From NCBI GenBank assembly GCA_026417975.1, contig JAOACD010000007.1, positions 167,572-231,571 on the forward strand: a DNA stretch of 64,000 bases. The letters run 5' to 3'. Below the pieces are notes generated by a model that worked only from the letters and a program-made list of their open reading frames with translations, searched no databases and was not told the DNA's origin. Shown piece after piece: positions 20,722-31,407 of this stretch. Numbering within the stretch: position 1 is the first letter of the stretch; each line of letters starts with the position of its first letter. Both the position numbers and the translations under genes were made by a program. The stretch comes from Melioribacter sp. (GTDB lineage: Bacteria; Bacteroidota; Ignavibacteria; Ignavibacteriales; Melioribacteraceae).

Positions 20722-22014
20722 TTATTTTGCTACTTTTTCAAATTCTGGGTATGCTTCCATACCATGTTCACCAATATCAAGACCTTCAATTTCCTCTGAT
20801 GGAGAAACTCTTAAGCCTATTAATTTCTTCAATATCATCCATACAATGTAAGAAATTACAAAAGTAAATACTCCAACAGCAATTACTCCAATTAATTGAT
20901 TAAAGAACAGTTTTAAGCCACCACCAAAGAACAAGCCATTACCTGTAGTTCCTGGCATAAAATGGTCCTCTGCAAATAGTCCAACTGCTAAAGTTCCAAA
21001 AATACCATTAACTAAGTGGACAGCAAGGGCACCAACAGGGTCATCAATTTTAACTTTATCAAAAAATATTACTGCATAAACTACAAGAATACCTGCTATT
21101 GTACCTATAATTAAAGAACTCCATACACTTACATAAGCACATCCAGCAGTAATTGCAACAAGACCTGCTAAACATCCATTTATAGTCATACTCAAATCAG
21201 GTTTACCAAGTACTAACCAAGCAACTATTGTTGAAGATAAAATGCCAGCAATAGCAGCACTATTAGTTGTAATAACGATTCGTGATATGCTATTTATGTC
21301 TGCAGCCATTGTGCTACCAGGATTAAAACCAAACCAACCTAACCATAGCACAAAAACACCAATTGTAGCAGAAGTCATATTATGACCTGGGATTGGGTAA
21401 ATCTTATTATCACGATACTTATTTAATCTTGGTCCTAAAATCATAGCACCTGATAAAGCTGCCCATCCTCCTACTGAATGAACTACAGTAGAGCCAGCAA
21501 AGTCCCAAAATCCAAGTTTAGCTAACCAACCACCACCCCAAATCCAGTGTCCAGTAATTGGGTACATAAAAGCAACCAGAATAAATGAGAAGAGTATAAA
21601 ATCAATATATTTTATCCTTTCTGCTACTGCTCCTGATACAATTGTAGCAGCAGTACCTGCAAATACTAACTGAAAGAAAAACTTAGCAAGTAAAGGTACA
21701 CTTGCCCAACTAATTGCTGAATAAACACCTTGATATGCATCTCCAGTTGCAGGACTATTATCTGCCCCACTTAAGCCTATTAAACCTTTTAATCCTATAA
21801 AGTCATTGCCATCACCAAACATTAACCCCCAACCTATAACCCAAAATGCCAATGAAGAAATAGCAAATACAATAAAATTTTTCGACAGAATATTTACTGT
21901 ATTTTTACTTTGCGTAAATCCGGACTCTACTAATGCAAAGCCAAGATTCATAAAAAAAACAAGACACGCCGTTATAAGAACCCAGATTGTATCCATTACA
22001 ACTTTATAGTCCAT
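20722..22014 (-). CDS. amt: Ammonium transporter
   Basis: AmtB family sequence: FMNLGFALVESGFTQSKNTVNILSKN, GHWIWGGGWL, DFAGSTVVHSVGG, DDPVGALAVHLVNGIFGTLAVGLF. Confidence 0.96.
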   Translation of the reverse strand: MDYKVVMDTIWVLITACLVFFMNLGFALVESGFTQSKNTVNILSKNFIVFAISSLAFWVIGWGLMFGDGNDFIGLKGLIGLSGADNSPATGDAYQGVYSAISWASVPLLAKFFFQLVFAGTAATIVSGAVAERIKYIDFILFSFILVAFMYPITGHWIWGGGWLAKLGFWDFAGSTVVHSVGGWAALSGAMILGPRLNKYRDNKIYPIPGHNMTSATIGVFVLWLGWFGFNPGSTMAADINSISRIVITTNSAAIAGILSSTIVAWLVLGKPDLSMTINGCLAGLVAITAGCAYVSVWSSLIIGTIAGILVVYAVIFFDKVKIDDPVGALAVHLVNGIFGTLAVGLFAEDHFMPGTTGNGLFFGGGLKLFFNQLIGVIAVGVFTFVISYIVWMILKKLIGLRVSPSEEIEGLDIGEHGMEAYPEFEKVAK

Positions 22015-22088
22015 AAATGTTTCCTCCTTAATATTTATTAGTTAATTGAGCCTGTCAAAAAAATTGGATGAATTTTTAATTCAAAAAG

Positions 22089-22163
22089 CTATTGTTGGAT
22101 AAACCCTGTGTAATACGGGCGGTCTCTTAAAAAGAAAAAATATTTAATTGTTTTGCTCTTCAT
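22089..22163 (-). CDS. Short leader ORF (24 aa) upstream of amt
   Basis: ATG preceded by AAAGGAGGAGGTAAA; encodes MKSKTIKYFFFLRDRPYYTGFIQQ*. Not in the supplied ORF track because of its length. Confidence 0.6.
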   Translation of the reverse strand: MKSKTIKYFFFLRDRPYYTGFIQQ

Positions 22164-22249
22164 TTTACCTCCTCCTTTTCATTATTAGCAACAAAATAAT
22201 ATTAGGTTTTTTTTATATATTGACTTAATAATTAAGGTAATTCTAATTG

Positions 22250-22279
22250 CAAATATAATAAATTATTGTTATTTGTCAA
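22250..22279 (-). promoter_or_regulatory. Candidate Bacteroidetes-type promoter for the leader ORF/amt operon
   Basis: Minus strand TTG-N19-TATATTTG fits the TTTG/TAnnTTTG pattern; about 90 nt upstream of the leader ORF. Confidence 0.45.
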
Positions 22280-22379
22280 TAATGCCTTATTTATTTTTTT
22301 ATTAAAAAGATATAAAGGTAATAATTTTTTGAGTAGATATTATATCTTGGGAATACTTTTGAAGGCTATAAAGAAATGA

Positions 22380-24941
22380 CTATCTACGTCCTGAATATAA
22401 ACCGCGCGACTTGGTTATTTTAATGTCTTGAAGTTCTGGTGCTTTCATTCTAATCTCAAATCTAAACCCTTTATAATTTCCTACTGGATTCCAAATAAAG
22501 TTCATCTCCCAACAATGCAAATCCCTATAAATTGTAATTTGAGGTGTAGTAATTTGTTTCAATTCAAAATCGTAACTACCACGAATAGTAAATTTCCAGT
22601 TTTTTGTAAGACTAAAATTCAAACCAATTCCTAGGCTCGAATATTTTGAAAGAACGGCTGGATTGTATTTACTTAGATTAAAGTTGTAACTCAGACTTAA
22701 ATCCCAAGGACTAAACACATTAGTTACTAAACTATCTTCTTTTATAATTTTACTTACTCTTTCTAATGTTGAATTTTTTTTGTCAGTTTTAAAAATCTTG
22801 TCATTCAAATTAGTTGTTACAGAAATGCTAAAGTTCGTTAACCTTAGTAAACCCTTTTTTGCTGAAATTAAAAATCGATTAATTTTTGTATTATTTTCAT
22901 AATCGTAAAATGTATAATTTGATGAACCATAGAAGCTAATCAAATTTCCAATTTGTGTCCTATAAGTCAAATTTAAGTCCGATAACTTGAATTCAGTTTG
23001 AGCAAAATTATATCCTATACTTGCGGATAAATTTAATAACTGAATTTTATTACTTGACGTTTTTTTCAAAGTATCACTTTTTTCCTTTGAAGTTTTTATT
23101 TCAAAAACATTTCCCAAAGCAAAATTCAATGACTGTTGTTGGCCAGCGTCAGCACCTCTAAAAACTTCATTACTAAACTTATCATATTTTATTTTTTCAC
23201 CCTTTGATGTTGTGTAATAGTCATAATAATTCCAAAAATCACTTGAGAAATCTGGTTTATAAACATAGGTTATTGATGGTGTCAATGTATGTCTAAAGGC
23301 CTCTATACCAAATATATTTGGTTGAAATATTCCGTATAACTTTGTATTAGCTGTAACGCTAAAATCAAACGTTCTTACAAAATTAATTTCATTAATATCT
23401 CTTGTAACTATAGAATCTTTTTCTGTTACTTCTCCAGTAAGTGAATTGATTTTTTTTACTATAATATTTTCTTTTTTAATTCTTTTGTTATACCACTTTT
23501 CCGAATAATTCAACCTTGGAGCTATACTGAAATAACCAATTTTTGGAGATGCACTAATATTTAAGCTATGCTGAATGCCACCACGTAATGATAAATTGCC
23601 TTGACTTTTAGTCTTATTGTTTAAGAATTGACCTGTATAAGTATATCCAATTTGCTCATACCATTTTTGTTTACTAAGAACTTCAGAAGCTTCATTTCTG
23701 AAAGGGTAAGAAATATTTTTTGTGAAAGTGATATTAGGCAAACTTTCAAAAATATCACCGTTTACTAAATTTTGAGTTCTACTGTAATTAATTACTAAAT
23801 TATTTCCTGATTCTTCCCAAACTTTACTAAAAGTAGCATTTGAAATAATATTTTGTGAAAGAATATCATTATAATCTACGCTATTATTTTTCAAGTAACT
23901 AGAAGAATAAAATTGCAAATTCATATTAAGCTGTGTTGAAGGATTAATCTGATGATTATGATACCATGATAAACTCCAATCATTAACATCTTGTTTAAAT
24001 GCAATTGGGTCATTTGATTCTCCAATTTTAATTTTAGAATATCCTGCATTCAAGCTACCATTAAAATCATATCTTTTAGCATATCGTATTCTTGAACGCA
24101 AACCATATCCCCCTTTCGTATAATAATCTCCGTTGACAGTAAAGTCTATATAATCACTTATTGCCCAAAAATAACCTAAATTATAAAAATACTGCCCTCT
24201 ACGTATATCTTTACCATAACTAGGAACTATAATACCACTTCTTCTACCTCCTTCACTTGGAAATACAGCAAAAGGTAAAGGTATAGGAAATGGGACCCCC
24301 TCTATGTGCATAAATATCCAACGTGCAAAAACTTTGTCTTTTTGAATAACTTTCATTTCATCAGCTGTAAAATATGTATGTGGTGTATCCCTTTCACATG
24401 TAGTAAACATACCATGTTTAATAAAGTAAATATTTTTATCTATTTTCTTAACTTTTTCCCCTTCATACCTTGTTCCCTGCATTTCATTTTTTGCAAGAGA
24501 AATAAAACCTTTTTGAGTTTTAAAGTTATATTTTAAATAATTCCCTTCATAAGTTTCAGAACCCTCTTTCAGTACAGGCATTTGAATCAGAGAAGGCTTT
24601 CCCTTTTTCAAAGAGTCTAATATGCCAAAAGCCTCTAATTGGTTTGTATTATAATCAATTTCAATTTTGCCGCTTTTTAATTCTGTATCTTTATACTTTA
24701 ATTGTCCATTCCCATAAACAAACATTTTTTTTGTTGTAATATCAAATATTATTGAGTCAGAAGCTGAAGCATAAACAACATCATCAACATCAAATTTCTT
24801 TCCTGATTCTATAGTATCAACAGCTAATGTATCAGTATACATTTCTATGATACTTTTTATAACGTCAGTATTAGACAAACATAATTCCTTAGCATTAAGG
24901 ATTACATTAAAAAAGAAGATTATGACAATAATTCGTTTCAT
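22380..24941 (-). CDS. LptD-like outer-membrane LPS assembly protein
   Basis: OstA-like N-terminus (DDVVYASASDSIIFDITTKKMFVYGNGQLKYKDTELKSGKIEIDYNTN), then a large beta-barrel with GVPFPIPLPFAVFPSEGGRRSGIIVPSYG. Confidence 0.85.
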   Translation of the reverse strand: MKRIIVIIFFFNVILNAKELCLSNTDVIKSIIEMYTDTLAVDTIESGKKFDVDDVVYASASDSIIFDITTKKMFVYGNGQLKYKDTELKSGKIEIDYNTNQLEAFGILDSLKKGKPSLIQMPVLKEGSETYEGNYLKYNFKTQKGFISLAKNEMQGTRYEGEKVKKIDKNIYFIKHGMFTTCERDTPHTYFTADEMKVIQKDKVFARWIFMHIEGVPFPIPLPFAVFPSEGGRRSGIIVPSYGKDIRRGQYFYNLGYFWAISDYIDFTVNGDYYTKGGYGLRSRIRYAKRYDFNGSLNAGYSKIKIGESNDPIAFKQDVNDWSLSWYHNHQINPSTQLNMNLQFYSSSYLKNNSVDYNDILSQNIISNATFSKVWEESGNNLVINYSRTQNLVNGDIFESLPNITFTKNISYPFRNEASEVLSKQKWYEQIGYTYTGQFLNNKTKSQGNLSLRGGIQHSLNISASPKIGYFSIAPRLNYSEKWYNKRIKKENIIVKKINSLTGEVTEKDSIVTRDINEINFVRTFDFSVTANTKLYGIFQPNIFGIEAFRHTLTPSITYVYKPDFSSDFWNYYDYYTTSKGEKIKYDKFSNEVFRGADAGQQQSLNFALGNVFEIKTSKEKSDTLKKTSSNKIQLLNLSASIGYNFAQTEFKLSDLNLTYRTQIGNLISFYGSSNYTFYDYENNTKINRFLISAKKGLLRLTNFSISVTTNLNDKIFKTDKKNSTLERVSKIIKEDSLVTNVFSPWDLSLSYNFNLSKYNPAVLSKYSSLGIGLNFSLTKNWKFTIRGSYDFELKQITTPQITIYRDLHCWEMNFIWNPVGNYKGFRFEIRMKAPELQDIKITKSRGLYSGRR

Positions 24942-25030
24942 TCAAAATTCAGCTTTACTTTAATGAAACTTGCTTATTAAATATTATTATTTTTCTATTT
25001 ACAAAATTTTCAAAAATTCTTATCAAAGAT

Positions 25031-26035
25031 TTATATACTAATTTTGGCTCTGCTAATAGACTCTTCTATTTTCTTTATTATCATATCTGCTACCTTTAAT
25101 GCTTTCAATCCATCAGCTCCTGTTACAGGTGGGGGAGTATCATTTAAAACAGCATTAATAAAGAGTTGTAATTCGTATTGCAATGGGTTTATATTAATTT
25201 GAGAAGGGCTTTCGTAAACAACGTATTTCTTTTTTTCTCCTACTCCTATTTCACCAAGATTTAAATAACCACCTTTTGGCAAATTATTATGAGATAATAA
25301 TCGGATAATTTCAGTGTTGCCTTCAATAAAATCAATCGAAAAATATGTGTCCTTTTGAAATATTCTCATTTTTCTCATTCTTTTCTGAGAGATCCTACTG
25401 GCAGTAACATTAGCCACTGCAAAATTTTCAAATTCAATTCTTGCATTTGCTATATCAATATTATCTGAAACAACTGCAATTCCACTTGCCCTGATATCCT
25501 TTATTTCACTTTTAACAAGACTTAAAATAATGTCAATATCATGAATCATCAGGTCAAGTACTACTGCTACATCTGTACCTCTAGTATTAAATTGTGATAG
25601 TCTATCTGATTGAATAAACATTGGATTAAGTTCATACTTTTCTAAAGCTACAAGAGCAGGATTAAATCTTTCAATATGCCCAACCTGCAGCTTCAATTTT
25701 TTTTCTTCTGAAATTTTTACAAGTTCTTCTGCTTCCCAGATATGTACTGTAATTGGTTTTTCAACGAAAACATGTTTATTAAATTCAAAAGCCTTTTTAA
25801 CTAATTCATAATGAGCACTTGTAGTGGCAACTATTACTATTGCTTCTGAATCATTTAATAACGATTCGATTTCAAGATATTGCTTTGTATTAAATTCTTC
25901 GGCTACATTTTTTGACTTGTTAAAGTCTTTATCAAAAACCCCTATCAACTCACAATTTTCTATACCTTTTAGCAATCTAACATGAACTTTTCCTAAATGT
26001 CCTGTCCCTATTACTCCAACTTTCAGTTTATTCAT
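25031..26035 (-). CDS. Gfo/Idh/MocA family oxidoreductase
   Basis: LKVGVIGTGHLGKVHVRLL, VFVEKPIT, LDLMIHDIDIIL. Confidence 0.92.
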   Translation of the reverse strand: MNKLKVGVIGTGHLGKVHVRLLKGIENCELIGVFDKDFNKSKNVAEEFNTKQYLEIESLLNDSEAIVIVATTSAHYELVKKAFEFNKHVFVEKPITVHIWEAEELVKISEEKKLKLQVGHIERFNPALVALEKYELNPMFIQSDRLSQFNTRGTDVAVVLDLMIHDIDIILSLVKSEIKDIRASGIAVVSDNIDIANARIEFENFAVANVTASRISQKRMRKMRIFQKDTYFSIDFIEGNTEIIRLLSHNNLPKGGYLNLGEIGVGEKKKYVVYESPSQININPLQYELQLFINAVLNDTPPPVTGADGLKALKVADMIIKKIEESISRAKISI

Positions 26036-27264
26036 AATGCACCACTATTTATTTTTTTATAACCAATTATCTTATCATAACCTCCTTTTTCGGGAGTTTT
26101 ATAATAAAGAAAAATATGATAATCGTTATTTGTTTCCCAAAAATTTCCTTCAAGAATATACCAATCAATATTACTTATTTCGTTATTATTATTCGATGCA
26201 GTTACATATTGATAGTCATAAATTCCTCTTTTTAATTCAACAGTTAAATTTAGTAAACCATTGTCATTTAACATTTCATATTCAGGTAAAACCTCCCAAT
26301 TGGTAAAATCACCAACAAGAAAAACTGCAGACGTTATATTTTCTGGCTTACGCATTCTGAAAGTAACATTCAAATATTCTGCATAAATATTTTTATAGTT
26401 TACTAATATAGAACCTCCATTTAGATCTTCTCCCCTTTTCTTAAAAAAATTTGATACATCAATTCCATCAAATTGAGCATTTACATTTTTTTGATTAAAG
26501 CGATTTGTATCACGCAAATCTGTTTGGCGGTATTCATTGCCTGGTTTCAAATCCTTGGCTATAAATGAAAACTCATTTTTACCGTTCCACACGTAATAAT
26601 TTTTTTCAGTAGGCTTTTCTTTTTCAATTCTTATTGGATATGATATTTTTTTATTTTCAATAATTTCAATCATCATCAAATTAGATATGAATAAAGTATC
26701 AGGTAATTTAAATGAAGCTTTTAATGTAATTGTTCTTCCCAGAGCAGCCAACTCGGGGATTTCACTCTCCATTCTTGTTTTAATTATTGTAGATTTCATA
26801 TCGACTTCAGATTCAACTACAAAGAATTTGCCTACATAAAAAATCTTTTCAGGATTATGTGAATCAACAATAAAAAATTTCCATTTACCTGAGAAAGGGA
26901 ATGTTACATTTTTGTTTGGGAAAGTCCCTTTATAATGATATCGCGCATCTACAACTCTAAGTGGTAGCTTGTCTAACCATATATTATACTCTGTATTAAA
27001 TCCTAAATTAGCTAAAAATATATTTTCATATGGCTTCCAATCCTTATCACAGAATTTAAAGACAATATTTAAATTTGGTGCATAATTACATTGTACATCA
27101 AACTCTATTGTGATAAACTGCTTAGATGGGTCTGATTTATTTATTAAGGGGAAGGATGCTTCATAATTATTTGAGTATACACGTAAACTTTTTATAGTTA
27201 AGTCATCTGCAAAATTATTTTGAAATAAAATAAATAAAAAAATAATTAGAATATTTCTACACAT
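26032..27264 (-). CDS. T9SS Plug protein (DUF5103 family)
   Basis: Signal peptide plus DUF5103-like architecture (IKSLRVYSNNYEASFPLINKSDPSKQFITIEFDVQ..., FLVGDFTNW..., IDWYILEGNFWETNNDYHIFLYYK). Confidence 0.82.
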   Translation of the reverse strand: MCRNILIIFLFILFQNNFADDLTIKSLRVYSNNYEASFPLINKSDPSKQFITIEFDVQCNYAPNLNIVFKFCDKDWKPYENIFLANLGFNTEYNIWLDKLPLRVVDARYHYKGTFPNKNVTFPFSGKWKFFIVDSHNPEKIFYVGKFFVVESEVDMKSTIIKTRMESEIPELAALGRTITLKASFKLPDTLFISNLMMIEIIENKKISYPIRIEKEKPTEKNYYVWNGKNEFSFIAKDLKPGNEYRQTDLRDTNRFNQKNVNAQFDGIDVSNFFKKRGEDLNGGSILVNYKNIYAEYLNVTFRMRKPENITSAVFLVGDFTNWEVLPEYEMLNDNGLLNLTVELKRGIYDYQYVTASNNNNEISNIDWYILEGNFWETNNDYHIFLYYKTPEKGGYDKIIGYKKINSGAL

Positions 27265-27485
27265 TTCATTGAACTAAATGGTACAAAAATGTTGTAGCTT
27301 TGTTCATCCCGTTTTGCTTCGAGTAATAGTCCTTCGTCATAAGCAGCTACTAATTTACCTGTTTTAAATACTATCTCATAAAAAGTAGGATGTTCATTCT
27401 CTGATTTCCCATATACTACCCCATAATTCTCATACATAGTTATATTAAGCATTCTACCTATAAATTGTGACCAGTCCATTTTCAT
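27246..27485 (-). CDS. Hypothetical protein (79 aa)
   Basis: Open frame just upstream of and overlapping the Plug gene; no recognised family. Confidence 0.6.
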   Translation of the reverse strand: MKMDWSQFIGRMLNITMYENYGVVYGKSENEHPTFYEIVFKTGKLVAAYDEGLLLEAKRDEQSYNIFVPFSSMKCVEIF

Positions 27486-27666
27486 ATAGAATTCCTTGAA
27501 ATATTTTAAATAACTATTGAAAAAGTATGTAAAAATGAAGTCTTTTCCAACTAATAGGTTATAAAATTAGCCTGCACATATAAGATACGTGTTATTAAAT
27601 AAAAGTCTTAGAATTCCAAATAAAATTTGAAGAGTAAAAGCTTATTTTCTTATTGATATTAAAAAA

Positions 27667-28584
27667 TTATTTCTCTTTTAAGATAATATCACCTCCACTA
27701 GTTTTAGCTCTCAATTTTTCTCCTCCACCATTTAATTCTGCAATAAGACTGCTTTTTGTTAGCTTTTTACTTTTCATATTTGAAAAATTACATTCGATTT
27801 CTCCACCATAAGTTGAAATATCAGCATTAGCTTTTATATCAGACGGCAATTGTAATTCTATGTCCCCTCCAGAGGTTTCGACTTCAATACCATTAAAGTC
27901 TTTTTCTAATAAGATTTTAATATCACCTCCTGAAGTATTTGCCAAAATTTTACCCCCTAATGAATGTATTGTAATATCTCCACCTGAAGTTGAAGCTTTT
28001 AAATCACCTTTTACTAATTCACAGATAATTGCTCCCCCCGAAGTAGATACATTTAATTTACCTGAAGAATTACTTAGACTAATATCACCGCCTGATGTTC
28101 TCGCAATAATTTCCCCATAAACACTTTTTAATCTAATATCACCACCAGAAGTATATATATACTGCTCCCCATTCAAATCTTTCAATAAAACGTCTCCACC
28201 TGATGTTTCAACTTTTATATTGAATTTTTCAGGGATCACTGCTTCAATAGTAATGTCAAGGGGTCTCCAAAAACTAAAAATCGAAGAATTTTTTCTTTTT
28301 ACTATTACATAAATACCATTTTCCTTTTCCTCAATTTCAAAAAACATTTTATCTTCGCTGCTTTTATTCCCATAAATTTTTATTTGTGCTTCATTTTTAT
28401 TCCAAGACTTTACTTCAACATCAGCACTAGAGGCATTAATAAACAAGTTTCTTTCACTAGTAACTATAAAAGTTTTTTCTCTAAGAACTCTCTTTTCTTC
28501 TGCCTTAGAAACAGAGGTTATAGTTATAAAAGAACAAAGTGTTAATAAAAATATTAACTCATGCTTTCTTTTTAGTCCTATCAT
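27667..28584 (-). CDS. DUF4097-like beta-strand-repeat protein
   Basis: Signal peptide plus about eight TSGGD(I/V)-type repeats. Confidence 0.85.
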   Translation of the reverse strand: MIGLKRKHELIFLLTLCSFITITSVSKAEEKRVLREKTFIVTSERNLFINASSADVEVKSWNKNEAQIKIYGNKSSEDKMFFEIEEKENGIYVIVKRKNSSIFSFWRPLDITIEAVIPEKFNIKVETSGGDVLLKDLNGEQYIYTSGGDIRLKSVYGEIIARTSGGDISLSNSSGKLNVSTSGGAIICELVKGDLKASTSGGDITIHSLGGKILANTSGGDIKILLEKDFNGIEVETSGGDIELQLPSDIKANADISTYGGEIECNFSNMKSKKLTKSSLIAELNGGGEKLRAKTSGGDIILKEK

Positions 28585-28672
28585 TTTAATTTCTCCATTT
28601 TATTTATATCTTTAGACTAAGATATTCTTAAAAAGTTACATCTTATTTTTTTAAAAAAATTTCAAAAATAAA

Positions 28673-29476
28673 ATGCTCAAAAATATTTTTACTCAAATAT
28701 TAATTTCTTATTTGATAGCCATATCAATTAACACAAATACATTTTCTCAGAGTAATTATAATTTCTATCAATTCAAAGAAGAAACAATAAAATATTTTAA
28801 AAGGCCTTTAGAATGGGATAGCGAAGATTGGATAAAACTAAGTGCTATAAGTTTAGGAACTATTTTAGCTTTTAATATTGATCAAACAATAAGAGATGAG
28901 TGCTTAAAAAATAGAAGTTATTATAAAAGTTTTCCAATTGAAGCTGGTAGAAAGTGGGGAGAAATATACACAACGGTTATTTTTGGAACAACTGTTGGAT
29001 TACACAGCATTCTTACAAAAGATAAATCTACAAAGAGAATTGCATATGAAATTTTCCAATCTGCATTTTATTCGGGATTGATTACACAAGTAATAAAGAT
29101 ATCTTTTGGGCGGGCAAGGCCATTTACAAATTACGGCTCTAATTTTTATAAACCATTCACATTATTTAACGATGATTTTCATTCGCTACCTTCTGGACAT
29201 GTAACGCTCGCTTTTTCTCTTTCAACTATACTAGCAAAGAATTCTGATTCTGATGTACTAAAAACAATATATTACATGCCTGCATTACTTACTGCTATAT
29301 CAAGAGTTTATCAAGATAACCATTGGACTTCTGATGTAATCTTAGGGGCTACAATAGGTTACTTTGTAGGTGTTTGGGTCCATAAAATTCACGACGAAAC
29401 TAACTTACAAACTCCAAATCTCAGCCTTATAAATACTGGCAATTATAAATCTATAAATATTAGAATAATATTTTAA
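28673..29476 (+). CDS. PAP2 family phosphatase
   Basis: KISFGRARPF, SLPSGHVTLAFSL and RVYQDNHWTSDVILGATIG cover the three PAP2 motifs. Confidence 0.9.
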   Translation: MLKNIFTQILISYLIAISINTNTFSQSNYNFYQFKEETIKYFKRPLEWDSEDWIKLSAISLGTILAFNIDQTIRDECLKNRSYYKSFPIEAGRKWGEIYTTVIFGTTVGLHSILTKDKSTKRIAYEIFQSAFYSGLITQVIKISFGRARPFTNYGSNFYKPFTLFNDDFHSLPSGHVTLAFSLSTILAKNSDSDVLKTIYYMPALLTAISRVYQDNHWTSDVILGATIGYFVGVWVHKIHDETNLQTPNLSLINTGNYKSINIRIIF

Positions 29477-29688
29477 TGACCGACATAAACAAATTATTAA
29501 GTTCTTGATTACTGCATATTTCAGGATGATAGTATTAATCAGTTCTCTAATTAATTTCTCATTTTATCCAAACATTACATCAATATTTTTGTAGAAAGCT
29601 GCAAATCTTAATGCTACGCATTTATAAAACTCCAGAGAAAAAGTTGCCAATAAATTGACAGTCTTTTAATAGAGTTTCAAAGATGCTC

Positions 29689-31083
29689 TTAGTAATTTTT
29701 TATTTCGTGCACTAATTTTGTAATAGCTTCTTTAGCATCGCCAAAGTACATTAGTGCATTTGGATAGAAAAACAATTCATTATCAATTCCTGCATAACCT
29801 ACATTTAATGACCTTTTATTTATTACAACTGTTTTTGCATAATCAACATTTAGAATAGGCATACCATATATTGGACTATTCTTGTCATGGCGTGCTGCTG
29901 GATTCACCACATCATTAGCACCAACAACAAAAGCAATATCGGTATTAGGGAAATCATCATTAATATCTTCCATTGCAAGCATTTTATCATAAGGTATCTG
30001 AGCTTCTGCTAAAAGAACATTCATGTGCCCAGGCATTCTACCAGCTACTGGATGTATTGCAAAGCGTACTTTCTTTCCTCTAGCCTCTAAAACATTAACT
30101 AAATCTCTAACTGCATGTTGTGCTTGAGCAACTGCCATACCATAACCAGGCACGATAATAATTGATTCAGCAGCATCAAATAACATTGCTAATTCTTCAG
30201 CGTCTACAGATTTTACCTGTCCTTTTTGATTAGTAACTACAGCACTTGAGCTAGTAGAACCAGCAGATTCCCATCCACCTAAAACAACATTCATTAAAGA
30301 ACGATTCATCCCTTTACACATAATATTAGTTAAAATAATTCCTGAAGCTCCAACTAATGCACCAGCAATAATTAATTCATTATTTTGTAGAACAAATCCT
30401 GTTGCTGATGCTGCTAATCCTGAATATGAATTCAGTAGAGAAATTGCAACTGGCATATCTGCGCCACCAATTGGAAGTACAAGAAGCACTCCTAATATTA
30501 ATGAAATTATGCCTATTGAAATAATAAGCCACTGAAGTTCAGGATTAAGAACAAAGTAAGTTCCGCCAACAAAAACAGATAATAACAATAAAGCATTTAA
30601 TGGATGTTGCAAAGGATAACGTACTACTTTCCCAGTCACAAGTCCTTGTAATTTACCAAATGCAATTAACGAGCCTGTAAAAGTTACAGCTCCAATTAAG
30701 ATACTTAGTACAATAGTAATTGATGTTTGATAATCATGTGTAAATTGGGGGAAGTTGATTATCTTATAATATTCCGAATATGCAACCAACATTGATGCTC
30801 CTCCTCCAAAGCCATTTAACAATCCTACCATTTGGGGCATTCCTGTCATAGGCACTTTCAAAGCCATAATAGTTCCTACTGTAGCACCAATAATAAATCC
30901 CAACAATATCCATTCATATGTCAAAACATGCTGATCCAACAAAGTAGCAACAATTGCTATTAACATTCCAACTGCAGCAAGAAAATTACCATTTCGAGCT
31001 GTTTTAGGTGATGATAGTTTCTTTATTCCAAATATGAAAAGAACTGAAGAAAGCAAATAAGAAATTTCTATTAATAACTTCAT
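29689..31083 (-). CDS. pntB: NAD(P) transhydrogenase beta subunit
   Basis: GYGMAVAQAQHAVRDL, HPVAGRMPGHMNVLLAEA, GANDVVNPAA. Confidence 0.96.
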   Translation of the reverse strand: MKLLIEISYLLSSVLFIFGIKKLSSPKTARNGNFLAAVGMLIAIVATLLDQHVLTYEWILLGFIIGATVGTIMALKVPMTGMPQMVGLLNGFGGGASMLVAYSEYYKIINFPQFTHDYQTSITIVLSILIGAVTFTGSLIAFGKLQGLVTGKVVRYPLQHPLNALLLLSVFVGGTYFVLNPELQWLIISIGIISLILGVLLVLPIGGADMPVAISLLNSYSGLAASATGFVLQNNELIIAGALVGASGIILTNIMCKGMNRSLMNVVLGGWESAGSTSSSAVVTNQKGQVKSVDAEELAMLFDAAESIIIVPGYGMAVAQAQHAVRDLVNVLEARGKKVRFAIHPVAGRMPGHMNVLLAEAQIPYDKMLAMEDINDDFPNTDIAFVVGANDVVNPAARHDKNSPIYGMPILNVDYAKTVVINKRSLNVGYAGIDNELFFYPNALMYFGDAKEAITKLVHEIKNY

Positions 31084-31091
31084 AATTCAGC

Positions 31092-31376
31092 TCACTTTTT
31101 TTTGAACATTTTAAGCATTCTGTCAGTTACCAAAAAACCACCAACAACATTTATTGTTGCAAATATTACAGCTATTAGTCCAAGAATTGTACTTACTGTG
31201 AATTCATGCAACCCAGCACTTAAAATTGCCCCTACAATTGTAATTCCCGAAATAGCATTTGAACCAGACATTAAAGGAGTATGTAACGTTGGTGGTACTT
31301 TTGTTATCAACTCAAATCCAACAAAAATAGCAAGAACAAATACGTATATTAACATTAATAAACCAACCCCTTCCAT
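31092..31376 (-). CDS. pntA2: NAD(P) transhydrogenase alpha subunit, membrane part
   Basis: GFELITKVPPTLHTPLMSGSNAISGITIVGA. Confidence 0.93.
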   Translation of the reverse strand: MEGVGLLMLIYVFVLAIFVGFELITKVPPTLHTPLMSGSNAISGITIVGAILSAGLHEFTVSTILGLIAVIFATINVVGGFLVTDRMLKMFKKK

Positions 31377-31407
31377 TTTTAGACCTCTTAATTTGTTTTA
31401 ATTACAT

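Noticed and set aside
22200-22300. Sigma-54 promoter upstream of amt
   Set aside because: No convincing TGGCAC-N5-TTGCA; a Bacteroidetes-type -33/-7 element fits better.
27860-28120. ORF on + strand with ISPPEV repeats
   Set aside because: Antisense mirror of the TSGGD repeats in the DUF4097-like gene; no independent support.
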